Assembly: GCF_027244095.1 (NCBI RefSeq)
Contig: NC_069670.1
Location: 16,201,320-16,265,319 of the forward strand
Length of the DNA stretch: 64,000 nt
DNA from: Hemicordylus capensis
Lineage: Eukaryota; Chordata; Lepidosauria; Squamata; Cordylidae
Reading direction: 5' to 3'
The notes under the pieces: model-generated
Databases searched by the model: none
Seen by the model: the letters and a program-made list of their open reading frames with translations, nothing else
Told to the model about the DNA's origin: nothing
Shown: positions 9,737 through 42,623 of the stretch, piece by piece
How positions within the stretch are numbered: the first letter of the stretch is position 1
Layout: each line of letters starts with the position of its first letter
Made by a program: the position numbers and the translations under genes

Positions 9737-9949
9737 ATGCCTTACGGTTTAGAATCACCAAGAATCACAATTGGGCCCGGTGTCGAAATCGGGCCGGATG
9801 GAAACCCTCTAATTAATGGTTTGCCCATATTCGTAACAGTGGATTTAACTGAAGCAGTGGCCGCCCTGGAAGCAACCCAGCTCCGTTTGCTCAGTGGTGC
9901 TGGTCTCACAGCAACCTGGGCTGGCAAAGAGAGATGGCTGCCAGAGTAG
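9737..9949 (+). CDS. Unrecognised small protein, right copy (70 aa, two-exon gene)
   Basis: Function unknown. Gene model: TATA box 7615-7621, non-coding exon 1 (about 7645-7698, donor GTAAGT), intron 7699-9715, exon 2 from 9716 after the acceptor TTCAATGTCATTTCAG, first ATG 21 nt into exon 2 with purine at -3, stop at 9949. No ATG occurs earlier in the spliced leader. Residues 1-35 are Gly/Pro/Ile-rich (ESPRITIGPGVEIGPDG, NPLINGLPIFV), then a short acidic/Ala helix-like part and a Trp-containing tail (TWAGKERWLPE). No cysteine, signal peptide or membrane segment. A TATA promoter with a 5'-UTR intron and one coding exon resembles single-coding-exon epidermal (EDC/corneous beta-protein) genes. 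The match of the Pro/Val part to the beta core is weak and the lack of Cys argues against it. Confidence 0.5.
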   Translation: MPYGLESPRITIGPGVEIGPDGNPLINGLPIFVTVDLTEAVAALEATQLRLLSGAGLTATWAGKERWLPE

Positions 9950-10119
9950 TAATCCAATTCATCCTCATACATTTCCCCTTGTATGTATAAATCATAAAAT
10001 CTCTGCATAGTGGGAAAGGAAGACTAAGCAACCCATTATAAGACCGAATCGGAAGGCAGGACACTTCAGATTTCCATATGGGCTTCTTTTAAAAAAGGAT
10101 CCTAGTGAACTGTGGCATT

Positions 10120-10318
10120 TACCATTGTAATTTCAAATGCTGGACTAGGACCGGGGAGACCCGAGTTCAAATCCCCCTTCAGCCATGAGACTTGCTGGGT
10201 GACTCTGGGTCAGTCATTTCTCTCTCAGCCTCACCTACTTCACAGGGTTGTTGTGAGGAGAAACTTAAGTGTGTAGTATGTCGCTCTGGGCTCGTTGAAG
10301 GAAGAACGGGATATAACA
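10120..10318 (+). mobile_element. tRNA-headed squamate SINE, 5' truncated
   Basis: B-box-like GAGTTCAAATCCCCC, then CACAGGGTTGTTGTGAGGAG and GGGATATAAC; runs into a 120-bp trinucleotide tract. Confidence 0.8.
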
Positions 10319-10383
10319 TGTTATTATTATTAATAATGATGATGATGATGATCATGATGATGATCATGATGATGATGATGATA

Positions 10384-10442
<59 letters not shown>
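10318..10442. repeat. Compound ATT/GAT/AAT microsatellite
   Basis: Follows a SINE tail; about 120 bp. Confidence 0.9.
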
Positions 10443-11339
10443 TGTCATTTCAGGATCACCCTACGTGTAGTGAAATCGTCGGACAAGCTCGGTATGGATC
10501 GTGTTGTGCATGTCGAGCCAAGACCACTTTATGTCGCAAAATTCAGGTCAATTATAATCTCCCCCCACCTTTAGGTGTGGTGGTCGGAGCTTCCCCAACT
10601 CAATGGGGCTCCATTTCAGGGTGGGGGCTACCAGTTCTGGGGTGCTTTAATACTCCTTCCAAACGAGATCTTCACAGAAACGGGAGAAAATAGCCCCTGA
10701 AACCCAACATTATGGATTCACGATGGAGGATCCTGGGCCTCGACGTCAGAACTCCTGAGCCACCTCAGGGCCTTCCGATACTATGATTGCTCAACACCTC
10801 TGACGTACAGATTGGCTAATTCCTCACCATCTCTTTCTTTAGCAGAGGCCCTTTCCCTTCTTCTTGGCCTCCGATAAGTTGCCTTCTCTCAAACCACTTG
10901 TCAAGCAAAAACCCGTGTGCATTTTTCCTCTCCATTAAAGCTACTCTGTCTGCATCGCAATGTTTCTGGATTTTGTTGGGCTTCTATTTCTTAATGATGA
11001 TTTATTTATAACAACAAGAAGAAGAAGTCAGCCGGCTCATGGCAAATTGTTCTCTGGGTGGCTCACAACACAGGATTAAAACATATAGTTTAAAAAAAAA
11101 ATCACAGTTTCAATCGTAACAGGCAAAAAGGGAGAAGAGCAAATACGAATTACAATACGAAGCCATTTTAAAATTCATTTTAAAATTAGTTAAAAATCAA
11201 GTCAGATTCTTCTTTCAGTGAGGATCAGACTTATGTCCCTGGCATTGCTAAGATTATACCCATTTCCAACAACCCATATGCGAGACAGATCACGTCTTGA
11301 GACCTCACTATCTGACACGGGGGAGATCTACATCACGGG

Positions 11340-11647
11340 AGAGGAGAGCTGGCCTTGTGGTAGCAAGCATGACTTGTCCCCTTAGCTAAGCAGGGTCTGC
11401 CCTGGTTGCATCTGAATGGGAGACTTGATGTGTGAGCACTGGAAGAGATTCCCCTCAGGGGATGGGGCTGCTCTGGGAAGAGCATCTAGGCTCCAAGTTC
11501 CCTCCCTGGCAGCATCTCCACGATAAAGCTGAGAGAGACTCCTGCCTGCAACCTTGGAGAAGCCGCTGCCAGTCTGTGAAGATGATACTGAGCTAGATAG
11601 ACCAGTGGTCTGACTCAGTATATGGCAGTCTCCTATGTTCCTATGTA
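11340..11647 (+). mobile_element. 5S-headed composite SINE, full length
   Basis: Good reference copy: starts GGAGAGCTGGCCTTGTGG, 5S-like box at about 11381-11425, ends CTCCTATGTTCCTATG. Confidence 0.88.
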
Positions 11648-11879
11648 CATTCGCCCGAGCCTGGAACCTACATTGAAATAATCCCTGGTGGCTTTTCCTG
11701 TTTCTTTAAAAGTGGGTTCATCATCCTCCCAGGTAAGCATTTGAAACTGAAGTTTGACCCAGAGTGACAATCCAGCAGGGAAGAAGCGACATCCCCTCCC
11801 CTGTATGCCTTCCCATAGGAAGCTGCCTTCTGCCGAGTTAGCAACAGCCACTGGATGACAGAAACTAAAGCTTTATTAG

Positions 11880-12035
11880 TACTTCCAGTGACTGTTGCTG
11901 TTTATCTGTTTCACTTTAGATGGTGAGCCTTTGGGGAACAGGGAGCCATTTTATTTATTATTTCTCTATGTAAACCACTTTGGAAACTTTTGTTGAAAAG
12001 TGGCATATAAATATTTGTTGTTGTTGTTTATTGCT
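11880..12035 (+). repeat. AGCAACTGGCCC-type repeat, 3' half
   Basis: GTGAGCCTTTGGGGAACAGGG..GTAAACCACTTTGGAAAC. Confidence 0.6.
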
Positions 12036-12570
12036 ATCATTTTAAAAGTGGGGGGTGATCAATGAAGAATCCACTTCATGTGTATTACGTTTGAAGAGCT
12101 CACCTTCCAAACCATTTCAAGTTTCCAACTTTAATGGTCCCTTGGTGCCTTCGAATTCATAGTCTGGTCCTCTGTTTCGTTTGTTTGTTTTATTATTTTA
12201 ACACTCTCGTGAATTAAATTATTTATATTCCTGATGCATTTTAATCAGCTAGAATAAAAGGTAACCTCGTGAAATCTAGAGCGTGATTTTCCTCCGACAG
12301 ATCCAGCAGGAGATCGCTGTATCACAGAGGCCTGGTGGCAAATTGCCTCCGCTTTCAGTTTGGCTTACCCGGTTGGGCTTCAAGCTAGGATGTGCCATCT
12401 AAAAAAATAAGGAATGAAGAGGAAAGCTTTGCAAAGCTTTAGCAAGATGTCGCCAGACACATAACAGGCAGGCTCTATATTTGCCAGGCTCCTGCTGCAA
12501 TTCAAAACAATGGCCACTGGAGGGCACTCTTGTGCTATAGCAGGAAAAATACCTGGCTTTTTCCTATCGC

Positions 12571-12763
12571 ATAGGAACAGAAGAAGCTGCCATATACTGA
12601 GTCAGACCCTTGGTCTATCTAGCTCAGGATTGTCTTCACAGACTGGCAGCAGCTTCTCCAAGGATGCAGGCAGGAATCTCTCTAAGCCCTATCTTGGAGA
12701 TGCTGCCAGGGAGGGGACTTGGAACCTTCTGCTCTTCCCAAAGCGGCTCTATCCCCTGAAGGA
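12571..12763 (-). mobile_element. 5S-headed composite SINE, tail and middle
   Basis: Begins (minus tail) ATAGGAACAGAAGAAGCTGCC; the 5S head is lost, and BovB LINE sequence follows at once. Confidence 0.8.
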
Positions 12764-12774
12764 GCTGGTTCTTT

Positions 12775-12962
12775 GCCTAATGTGTCCAAATATGATCGTT
12801 TGAGCCTGGTCGTTTGTGCCTCGAGTGAAAATTCTGGATTGATTTGTTCTATGATCCATTGGTGTGTTTTCCTGGCTGTCCAGGGTCTCCTCAAAAGTCT
12901 TCTCCAGCACCCAAGTTCAAAAGTGTCCATGCTTTTTCTGTCTTGCTTCTTCAGAACGCTGC
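12775..12962 (-). mobile_element. BovB (RTE) LINE fragment
   Basis: Minus-strand frame reads KSMDTFELGCWRR..RRPWTARKTHQWI..QINPEFSLEAQTTRLKRSY, the C-terminal region of BovB reverse transcriptase polyprotein. Truncated at both ends. Confidence 0.8.
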
Positions 12963-13237
12963 TTCTTCAGTAGACGGCAGCCTTTTATGTTCCCAAATGC
13001 TTGTCACTTGGGCGCTGGAGACCTCCTCCTTCACAGGGTGCGCAATTTACCTGTGTGCATTCTAGCGAATGCCTTCTCTTTATTGCTCCCTTATTTTTTG
13101 CTGCTGTAATGAATCCTTGTGGGAGGAATCTTTCTATGATTATTTATTAAATAATAATAAATTTTGGCATAATTTGCTGGTATTCCGCCAGCTGGCACAA
13201 ATGAAATGGATTCTTGCATTTCTGGATTGAAAGATTT

Positions 13238-13703
13238 AAGAGAGGAGAGCTGGTCTCGTGGCCGCAAGCATGAATTGTTCCCTTTACTATGCAGGGTTCA
13301 TCCCGGTTTGCCTTTGAATGGGAGACTACATGTGTGAGCACTGTCTGGTATTTGCCTAAGGCAGGGTTTCTCAATGTGTGGGTCCCCAGATGTTATTGGA
13401 CTTCAACTCCCATAATCCCCAGCCCCAGTGGCCTTTGGTTGGGAATTATGGGAGTTGAAGTCCAATAACATCTGGGGACCCACACATTGAGAAACCCTGC
13501 CTTAGGGGATGGGGCCACTCTGGAAAGGGCAATTGCCTGCTTGCATGCAGAAGGTCGCAGGTTCACTCCCTGTCATCTCAGAGTCGTGGCTGAGAAAGAC
13601 ACCTCCCGGGGAGAAACTGCTGCCAGTCTGTGTAGACGATACTGAGCCAGAGGGACCAATGGTCTGACTCAGTATACAGCAGCTTGCTATGTCCCAATGT
13701 AGA
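13238..13703 (+). mobile_element. 5S-headed composite SINE split by a hairpin MITE
   Basis: Head 13240-13370, MITE 13371-13503, then the tRNA-like part with TGCATGCAGAAGGTCGCAGG and the common tail. Confidence 0.85.
13371..13503. mobile_element. Hairpin MITE nested inside a SINE
   Basis: Almost perfect inverted repeat from CAGGGTTTCTCAATGTG to its reverse complement, inserted in the 5S-headed SINE at 13238-13703. Flanks GCCTAAGG / CCTTAGGG look like a target duplication with a change. Confidence 0.85.
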
Positions 13704-14060
13704 GTTCTGCTTTGTGATTTACTCTGAGTGGATCGAGTTTTTACAGGGCGTGGTTAATTGGTCATGGCTGCGAGTTGTCAAACCATTTTGAGAACCGTCA
13801 TGTTGAAAGGGGGGCGCTCATGCACGCATATGCGTGCACATGTTCAACGTGGAACCAGATAAAATGGATGCCGGGCCCTGAATGAGGCCCGCCTCCTGAC
13901 GCTTCCTGCAAGGGAAATGGGTCCACGCCGTTCTGTAGATATTCTCCCAAGACCAAATCAGGGTATGTTTAGCTAGGCTTCTGTTCTAAATGTAGTAAAA
14001 GCATGAATGGGGAAAGCTTTTCGGCCCCCTATCTCAAGGCTGCGGTTAGGGGAAAGTGTT

Positions 14061-14128
14061 ATCAATCAATCAATCAATCAATCAATCAAATCCATCCATC
14101 CATCATCCATCCATCAATCATCACGTTC
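14061..14128. repeat. (ATCA)n(ATCC)n microsatellite
   Basis: Tetranucleotide blocks, imperfect at the end. Confidence 0.9.
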
Positions 14129-14351
14129 ACCCTGCTTTTGAGGTCCCTCAAACCAACTTCTTGACTCTCAGCACAACAGGCTCTACAGCGACCCCTGCTG
14201 GCCCCCAGAGCACAAGCAGTTCCATTTCAAAATCAGTTTGTGCTTGGTTCCGTTTCCACCATTAAAATTCTCCCCTTGGAATATTTCCTTACAGCAAGTG
14301 CTTTTTCCCTTCCGTTTTTTTTTAACTTAGATGTTATCGTGGGCTTTCTCT

Positions 14352-14374
14352 CACACACACACACACACACACAC
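14352..14374. repeat. (CA)n microsatellite
   Basis: About 11 units. Confidence 0.9.
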
Positions 14375-14554
14375 CCTTCTTCCTCCCGTTTGTATTTTCA
14401 AAACGGAAAATGTCACGAAAGCAGACCTGCAAGCCCAGAATGAGATCGAAAAGGGGGGCAGAAAGCAATTTATCGTGGCAGGGAATGATGGGAGTTGTAG
14501 TGCATCACGAGCTGGAGAGCCAAGGTGGCCCACCCCTGGCTTGAAATGTGCCAG

Positions 14555-14715
14555 GCACATGGTTGTATAAGGGATCATTCTCCCCCACTCCCAGGAACTT
14601 GAGGAAGATGGTCAGCTGGGTCCGACCAAGATGGGTCCCATTTGGGAGTTCAGGACTGGCAAAAGGGAGCGATTTTTCACCCCGCACAGAATTAACCAGA
14701 TACCCACAAGTAGCA
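14555..14715 (+). mobile_element. LINE-like fragment (CR1/L2)
   Basis: GTTGTATAAGGGATCATTCTC and AAAGGGAGCGATTTTTCACCC; weak. Confidence 0.35.
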
Positions 14716-15544
14716 AATGGCAGCAGATTAGAGCACTGGATTAGGACCGGGAAGTGTTAGGCCTCAAAGATCAATCCTCACGGCCCAGGGCCAGTGAACA
14801 GGACTTTGGTCAAGGGGCAAGAATTCCATGGGAGTCTGGGAGATGGCTTACACACTGAACGCCTGAGCTCTCTTCGGATTTTGCCCTTTAGCCTTGGAAT
14901 GCATCCAAGCTTCCCCTCTCTGTACGGCAGCTGTGAATTTAGGTTTGTTAAGATTTCTGCAACCCAAAGAAGATGGTTTGATCAAGGGGGACAATCGATA
15001 AACAATCCACCCCTCGTCTTAGCAACTTGAATTTTTTGTAAATTATAAATGCATTATTTTAAATGTTCAGCTGGCCTTAAGGACCGTAACAAACTTACGA
15101 CTACTCCAGGTGACTCTTGGGTGATTTAAAGTGCATTTGAGTGATGCTTGGGGGTGGGGGGGGGTTCAAAAATATTCCCAGAGGTTCAATCTGCTCATTC
15201 CTCTTGGCGATATTAAGGGATTTCTGGTGGCTGTCCGCGATTTTCAAGCATTTCTTTCCCTTTATTTTGAGGCGTTTTTGCGATCGCAGGTCATTCCTGC
15301 CTCGCCAAGCACGAATTTGCCAAGTGCGCGGTTTTGCGGAGACGTAACCCTTGCGGTTGGAGAGGAATGAGGAAATTCAAGAGGGACACATTTGGCTGGG
15401 CTCGCGAAGCCAAGAGAAGGCACACGGACGGAGTTGTCTTGGAAGTCCCGAAGCTGACCAGGATCTCAGAGTCTGCTCCGAGGTTCGGCCAGCCCTGTCG
15501 GCTAAGCAGACTAGTCTCAGCCCCAATAGTTGGAAGGTCTATTC

Positions 15545-15829
15545 AAGAGAGCTGGTCTTGTGGTAGCAAGCATGACTTGCCCCCCTAAGCTAAGCAGGGT
15601 CATGCCTGGTTGCATACAAAAGGGAGACTAGAAGTGTGAGTGCTGTAAGAGATTCCCTTTCGGGGATGGAGCTGCTCTGGGAAGAGCATCTAGGCTCCAA
15701 GTAGCTGAGAGATTCCTGCCTGCAACCTTGGAGAAGCCGCTGCCAGTCTGTGTAGACAATACTGAACGAGATGGACCTATGGTCTGACTCAGTATATGGC
15801 AGCTTCCTTTGTTCCTATGTCTACATACT
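15545..15829 (+). mobile_element. 5S-headed composite SINE, full length
   Basis: AGAGAGCTGGTCTTGTGGTAGC to CTTCCTTTGTTCCTATG; small deletion in the middle. Confidence 0.85.
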
Positions 15830-16499
15830 CAAGGCGTCTGGGTCAAGACGGCAGCCACCCAAGCGGATGATCCACGGAAGAGCAGGATATAAAATGTAAA
15901 AATAAATAAATAATCTGCCGCTTCACACACCCCTTTTCCTTCTCCAGATTTTTTTCCCATTTGTCATCTCCCTTCGGCCCAATCCCATCCCACGCCCTGT
16001 CTGTCTCTCCCTTGAGCGCTCAATGCCAGACCCTTAAAAAATTATTGCTAGCCGGCTATATTACGGCAACACGGTGCCCTCTTGTGGGGTTTTAGCAGCA
16101 TAGCAGCTTTGGAAGTAAACCGATATCGCTTCATGTATTTTACAGGCAATGAACCGCCTAGCAGCTTTGAAACCGATTGAAAGAGACACTGCATTTTATA
16201 TTATAGATCCATGGCTGCAATTAATGGCAGAGCAAGGATTCTAAGCATGTCGGAAACAGAGTTAGGCGTGGCTGCCTCCCCCAAAGGACGATGTATTGCC
16301 TTTTTACACCATGTATTGCTTTTTTAAGATTCTGATGTGTTTTATAATAAAGCTTTTAAGAGAGATTCCTGTCGTGTGTGGTCTCTTGGCCATCTTCCAG
16401 ATCAAGCCATCAGTAGAAATGAATCTGATAATGGCAGTTAAGACAGATTTCTCAGCGCAAGGTGTTGTGCCCTGAGCACGTGCAGAGCGCCTGGAAATT
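15830..16499. other. Intergenic stretch downstream of HDGF
   Basis: No gene seen. Mostly unique AT-rich sequence with two near repeats of CCATGTATTGC around 16310; no MRPL24 exon found. Confidence 0.5.
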
Positions 16500-16690
16500 G
16501 TGCTGCCAAACGTACGACCTCAAGTTCAAAGCACCCTTCAGGCCCGCAACTCAGCAGGGGACTCTGGGCCGGTCACTTCTCTCTCAGCCTAACCTACCTC
16601 CCAGGGCTGTTGTGAGGATCAACCGTCATGTATGCGGCTCTGGACTCCTTGAAGAAAAAGCAGGATGTGAATATAAATAAAGCCACTGGT
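16500..16690 (+). mobile_element. tRNA-headed squamate SINE, diverged
   Basis: CTCAGCCTAACCTACCTCCC and CAGGGCTGTTGTGAGGATC; lies just beyond the HDGF poly(A) signal. Confidence 0.7.
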
Positions 16691-16817
16691 GTGACCCTGG
16701 GAACCGCAAGGCAGTGGTAAGGCCAAACGTCTCCAAGGGAGGCCTTTCAGGATGGAAACCAAGGGCAGGTTTGGGGGGAAACCAAGGAAGAGACGGGAAA
16801 CGGGAGTGGGTTTTTTT

Positions 16818-17099
16818 AAAAAGGCATTCAGCTGCTTTTATTTCAAAGTGGCTGATCAGCACCCCCAACCCCCTAGAAATTACTAACTCAAAGCGCGGCC
16901 CCAGCAAAACGGCTGGGCCAGGGGAAACGCAGGTCGGCCGGGTGGGGCGATTTCCTTTTGCTTCTGTAGAAATGTGGATCGGGACTCTCTTCCCACGAGT
17001 CGCGGAGGCGGTAAGCCGATGGGGACGAAATCTGGTTCTTAGCACCCAGGGAACCCAGCGGGTCGGGATCGGTTCAGAAGAGCAGATCGGGTCGGTCAG
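16818..17099 (-). other. HDGF: HDGF 3' UTR
   Basis: About 280 nt from the stop codon to just past a canonical polyadenylation hexamer. It is repeat-free, in contrast to the flanking SINEs, and holds no further open frame of note. The downstream limit is inferred from the hexamer. Confidence 0.6.
16837..16842 (-). terminator. HDGF: Probable HDGF poly(A) signal AATAAA
   Basis: AATAAA on the minus strand in the context TTTGAAATAAAAGC, 258 nt after the HDGF stop codon; a T-run follows about 20 nt downstream. Confidence 0.6.
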
Positions 17100-39084
<21,985 letters not shown>

Positions 39085-40394
39085 GGCGGGCGGCAGGGCC
39101 CCGAGGGCGGCGGCGGCGGCGGGGCTCCGGCGCTGGCGGCCCTTCCTCCGGCTCGGCGGCGTCGTCGTGGCCGTCGCTGCTGCTGCTGGTGCCGCCGCGG
39201 CCCGCCTCCTCTGCCCTCCGCCTCCGCCTCCTCCTCCTCCTCCTCCTCGGAGCAACAGTTGTGGCGCCGCCGCCGCCGGGCGCAGCAAGGCGGGAAGAAG
39301 GCGCAGCAGGAGCAGCAGCAGCAGCAGCAGCGGCGGGGCGGGCCGGGGGCGCGCGGGTGGCGGGCTGGCCTTGCAGCTGCACAGCACTGGAGGAGCCGCC
39401 GCGAGGGAGGGAAGGAGGAGGAGGAGGAGGAGGGCGGGCACTGGCGGGCGGGCGGGCGCGCTGAGGCTGAGACGCCGCCTCTCCCTGCCTGCCTGCCTCC
39501 CTCCCCACCCCCTGGCCCCGGGGGCGGAGGCAGAGGCCGGCGGCGCCCGGCTGAGCCGATGCCGCCACGCTCGGGCTGGACACCGCCTCCCCGCAGGAGG
39601 GGGGGAAGAGGAGGAGGAGAGGAGGATGAGCCCCCACCACCACCACCACCACCCTGCGAAGAAAGCCGGGCTCCGGCAGGCAGCCTCTTGTTGCTGCCCA
39701 CCCACCCCCGCCACGTGCCCAGCGGGGAGCAGCAGCGGCTACTCCGGGGGCTGGCAGAGAGGGAGCGGGGACCCCAACCTACCTACCCTCTCCGCTCTGC
39801 TTCTCTTCTCCCCCGAGGTCTTGGGGGGGCTGCCCTCCCCCAGGAGGGCACAGCCCGCAGCCCTGCAGGGCTTTCGCTCTTCCTGCCCACCCCCATGGAG
39901 GAGGGGCTCACACTTTCTGAGACTTGAGCCCCCCCCATGGGGCCTTCAGCCCCCAGGGTTGGGCTCCTGCTCCTCCTATTCTTCCCCCCCCCAGCTCAGT
40001 CAGTGGGGCTGCCCCCTAGGAGGGCACGATTCCTAGGCAGGCAGGCCCCACATGCCCAGCCAGCAGTGTGCGACTGCGTGTGAGCCCCTCCATGGGGGAA
40101 GAAAGGGCGAGCGGCTTCTCCCAAGGGCCTCCGGCCCCCTGGAGCAGGATTGGACACACACACCCAAGATCAGTGGGGCTGCCCCCTGGGAATCGGGCCT
40201 CCTCGCTTCATGCCCCACGGACCTAAGTGAGCTTGCTCCTGGGCGCAGAACGCGAGCCCTTCCAGGGGGGGCAGAGAGCGAGGTGTGTTTGTAGGGGGAG
40301 TGAAGGAGCCGTTCAGGAGGGCCGGCTCCTGCCCCATCTCTGGGGGTGCAGAGGGCATTCTGCACCCCTGCTCCTAGGCATGCCTTGTTGGGCC

Positions 40395-40487
40395 TTGCAG
40401 CCACAGTGGCCCATAATAAAGGGCCATGGGAGTGGTAGTCCAACATCTGCAGGAGGACCGAAGTTGTGCGGCCTTGCAGCAGAAGGG
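40395..40487. mobile_element. Hairpin MITE, short
   Basis: Remnant with GGCCATGGGAGTGGTAGTCC; lies between HDGF and PRCC. Confidence 0.45.
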
Positions 40488-41364
40488 CGGTGGGTGCTCA
40501 GCAGAGGCATGGCGGGAGCTGCTTCCCAGCCCCCTCCGTCCTCATCCTGGCACAGAAAACTGCCTATCGGGGTTTTTTCAGCCTGCATGCTCCGCTTTGC
40601 AACCAGGCGCACTAAACTGCCCTTTCTGGGGGCTGCCTGATGTCCTTCTCGGGCCCTGCAGGGACCTCTCTGTGTCCAGCAGCAACCGGCCCCCTCGCAC
40701 ATGGAGCAGGCCCCTTAAGCCCCGCCTCCCTCCTCTTGGCCCCGCCCGCCCAGCGCGGCCATTTTAAGACTTTTTCCCGCCGCTCTTGTTTCCCTAAACG
40801 AGGCGCCATAGAGGTAGGAGAAGCTAGACTGGCATGCAGGATTCCCGCCTCCTCTACTTCTTCAAGGTGGAGCTGCAAGCAACTCATAGGCATAAGGGAA
40901 GGATTTAAGAACAGCAGCCAGCTTTCTGTGCTTCTTCCCAGCCCAGGGAGATGTTCATGTTCTTCCTAGCTCGGCTGTGAGTATGGTTTACAGAGGAGGA
41001 GATGGATGAATGCATGCATGCCTTTCTTTTATTATAATCCCTGACTTGCTGTCAATAATACATGAAACTACATCAAACATAATGCATAATTGGAATGAAT
41101 GAACGGATCTGTATTTTGATCACTGACCAGAAACAAAAAAACCCCACTGAAATACTAAAAGATACAGATGGTATAGGGACAATGAAATATGCATTTCCAC
41201 ACTACAAAGCTTTTTGAATGACTGTTTAATGCGCAATAAAAGTTTAAAGTTTAAAAACATTCAAAAGTTTAAAACATAAAAAATCTAAACCACAGATGTA
41301 ACAAAATAGCAGACGTTTTGATGTAAGACATCGTCCTCGGTGCTACAAGATATATATAGGAACT

Positions 41365-41848
41365 TGGGAAGCTGCCATATACTGAGTCAGACCATTGGTC
41401 CATCTAGCTCAGGATTGTCTACACAGACTGGCAGCAGCTTCTCCAAGGTTGCAGGCAGGAGACTCTCTTGTAATCCCCCACCCCCGAGTTACAGTACTAC
41501 CTGCATATACTTCATAACTTGTGTGTTTCCAAATTCTTGTGTGTAAATCTTTGTAGATATGTCATGTACAAACAACCACTTTGTATATAATTGTGCTTTG
41601 GCAACGTACTGTATGCTTTGGTAGTTTGTTGGTTCAATTAAAAAAAATCTTGTCCTATCTTGGAGATGCTGCCAGGGAGGGAACTTGGAGCCTAGATGCT
41701 CTTCCCAGAGCGGCTCCATCCCCTAAGGGGGGAATCTCTTACAGTGCTCACACATCAAGTCCCCCATTCATATGCAACCAGGGCGAACCCTGCTCAGCTA
41801 AGGGGACCCATCATGCTTGTTACCCCAAGACCAGCTGGCCTGATCCAG
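41365..41848 (-). mobile_element. 5S-headed composite SINE split by a 175-bp insert
   Basis: Tail 41368-41475, insert about 41476-41651, remainder 41652-41845. The insert ends in an A-run (CAATTAAAAAAAA) and is bounded by TCTTGT on both sides, as for a retrotransposed fragment. Confidence 0.8.
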
Positions 41849-41984
41849 CAGCGCTGTAATTATGATGGGGAGAGTTTTGTAACATGGAGAAGCACAAGGT
41901 ATCTACATGCAAACAAGGATCCTGGGTGCTGGGGAGGATCTGTGGGGGCAATTTTTCTAGACTGATCATTGCTACAGCCTAGAA

Positions 41985-41985
<1 letters not shown>

Positions 41986-42032
<47 letters not shown>
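41986..42032. repeat. (GT)n microsatellite upstream of PRCC CpG island
   Basis: About 23 uninterrupted units. Confidence 0.92.
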
Positions 42033-42034
<2 letters not shown>

Positions 42035-42602
42035 TGAGGGGGGTGGCTGGAGCTGCAGACAGGTGGTCTGTCCCACCACTTGCCTGCTGCAGATTTAGCA
42101 GTGGAATTGGCAGCAGGCCTAAGCTCTTATAAACTCAGACAAGATCTATACTCGATTTCCCCATCCAAGGCACGAGATGCATCGCTCTGGACTCCTTTTG
42201 TTTCTACCTCTGCGTGCACCAGCAGCAGGGCAGCACGTAGGCCGCGGCGCTCGGGTGGGATGATGGGAATGGTGACATTTCCTCCCTGGAGGTCGGAGGT
42301 GGTCGGGAGAAGACTCGGCTTCCCGGCAAGCCCCGCGCGGCGGGATACCCGCGCGTCCAAGGCACCCTCCGCCGCGGCGCCCTCTGGGAGTCGTAGTTCC
42401 CTCCTCCTGCTCTTGCGCCGAGGAAGGCGAGGAGACGAGCGAAATCTCCTGCCGCTTCCAGAGCGGCCATTACCCGCAGCCGGAGGTCGAGGCTGCGCGA
42501 AGGCTTGGCGGACGGGCGGCGGAGGCGCTGGGCCAGCGGGGAGGGCGGAAGCTCGAGCCCGCCCCACCCGGGCCTTCCCTTCCGGCGGCGGGCTGCGTTG
42601 CC

Positions 42603-42623
42603 ATGGCGACCGCTGCGGCCTAG
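42603..42623 (+). promoter_or_regulatory. Upstream ORF in PRCC leader (MATAAA-stop)
   Basis: A six-codon frame starts in the strong context GCCATGG and ends 84 nt before the PRCC ATG. If transcription starts upstream of 42603 it would sit in the leader and could damp translation. Confidence 0.35.

Larger units (their letters stand above)
7378..9915 (+). repeat. Right arm of 2.5-kb inverted duplication
   Basis: Mirror of the left arm; mismatches in the intron are few (for instance in the stretches pairing 4463-4756 with 9368-9661) and rise towards the coding exon. The junction with the spacer carries a hairpin (7354-7380). Confidence 0.93.
13704..15544. other. Non-repeat stretch without recognised gene
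   Basis: Apart from the tetranucleotide and CA tracts and a weak LINE piece, the sequence looks unique. A modest CpG rise near 15280-15500 has frames of 70-80 codons, none recognised. Confidence 0.5.

Noticed and set aside
9737-9949. Naming the small protein a corneous beta-protein
   Set aside because: Gene architecture and a Val/Pro-rich stretch are suggestive, but there is no cysteine, no Gly-Tyr tail and the beta-core match is weak.
11381-11425. 5S rRNA-like sequence, repeated more than 20 times
   Set aside because: It is the head of a SINE with flanking tRNA/LINE-like parts and variable sequence, not 5S rRNA genes.
1-16800. Search for MRPL24 exons beyond HDGF
   Set aside because: No segment resembling the ribosomal protein was found.
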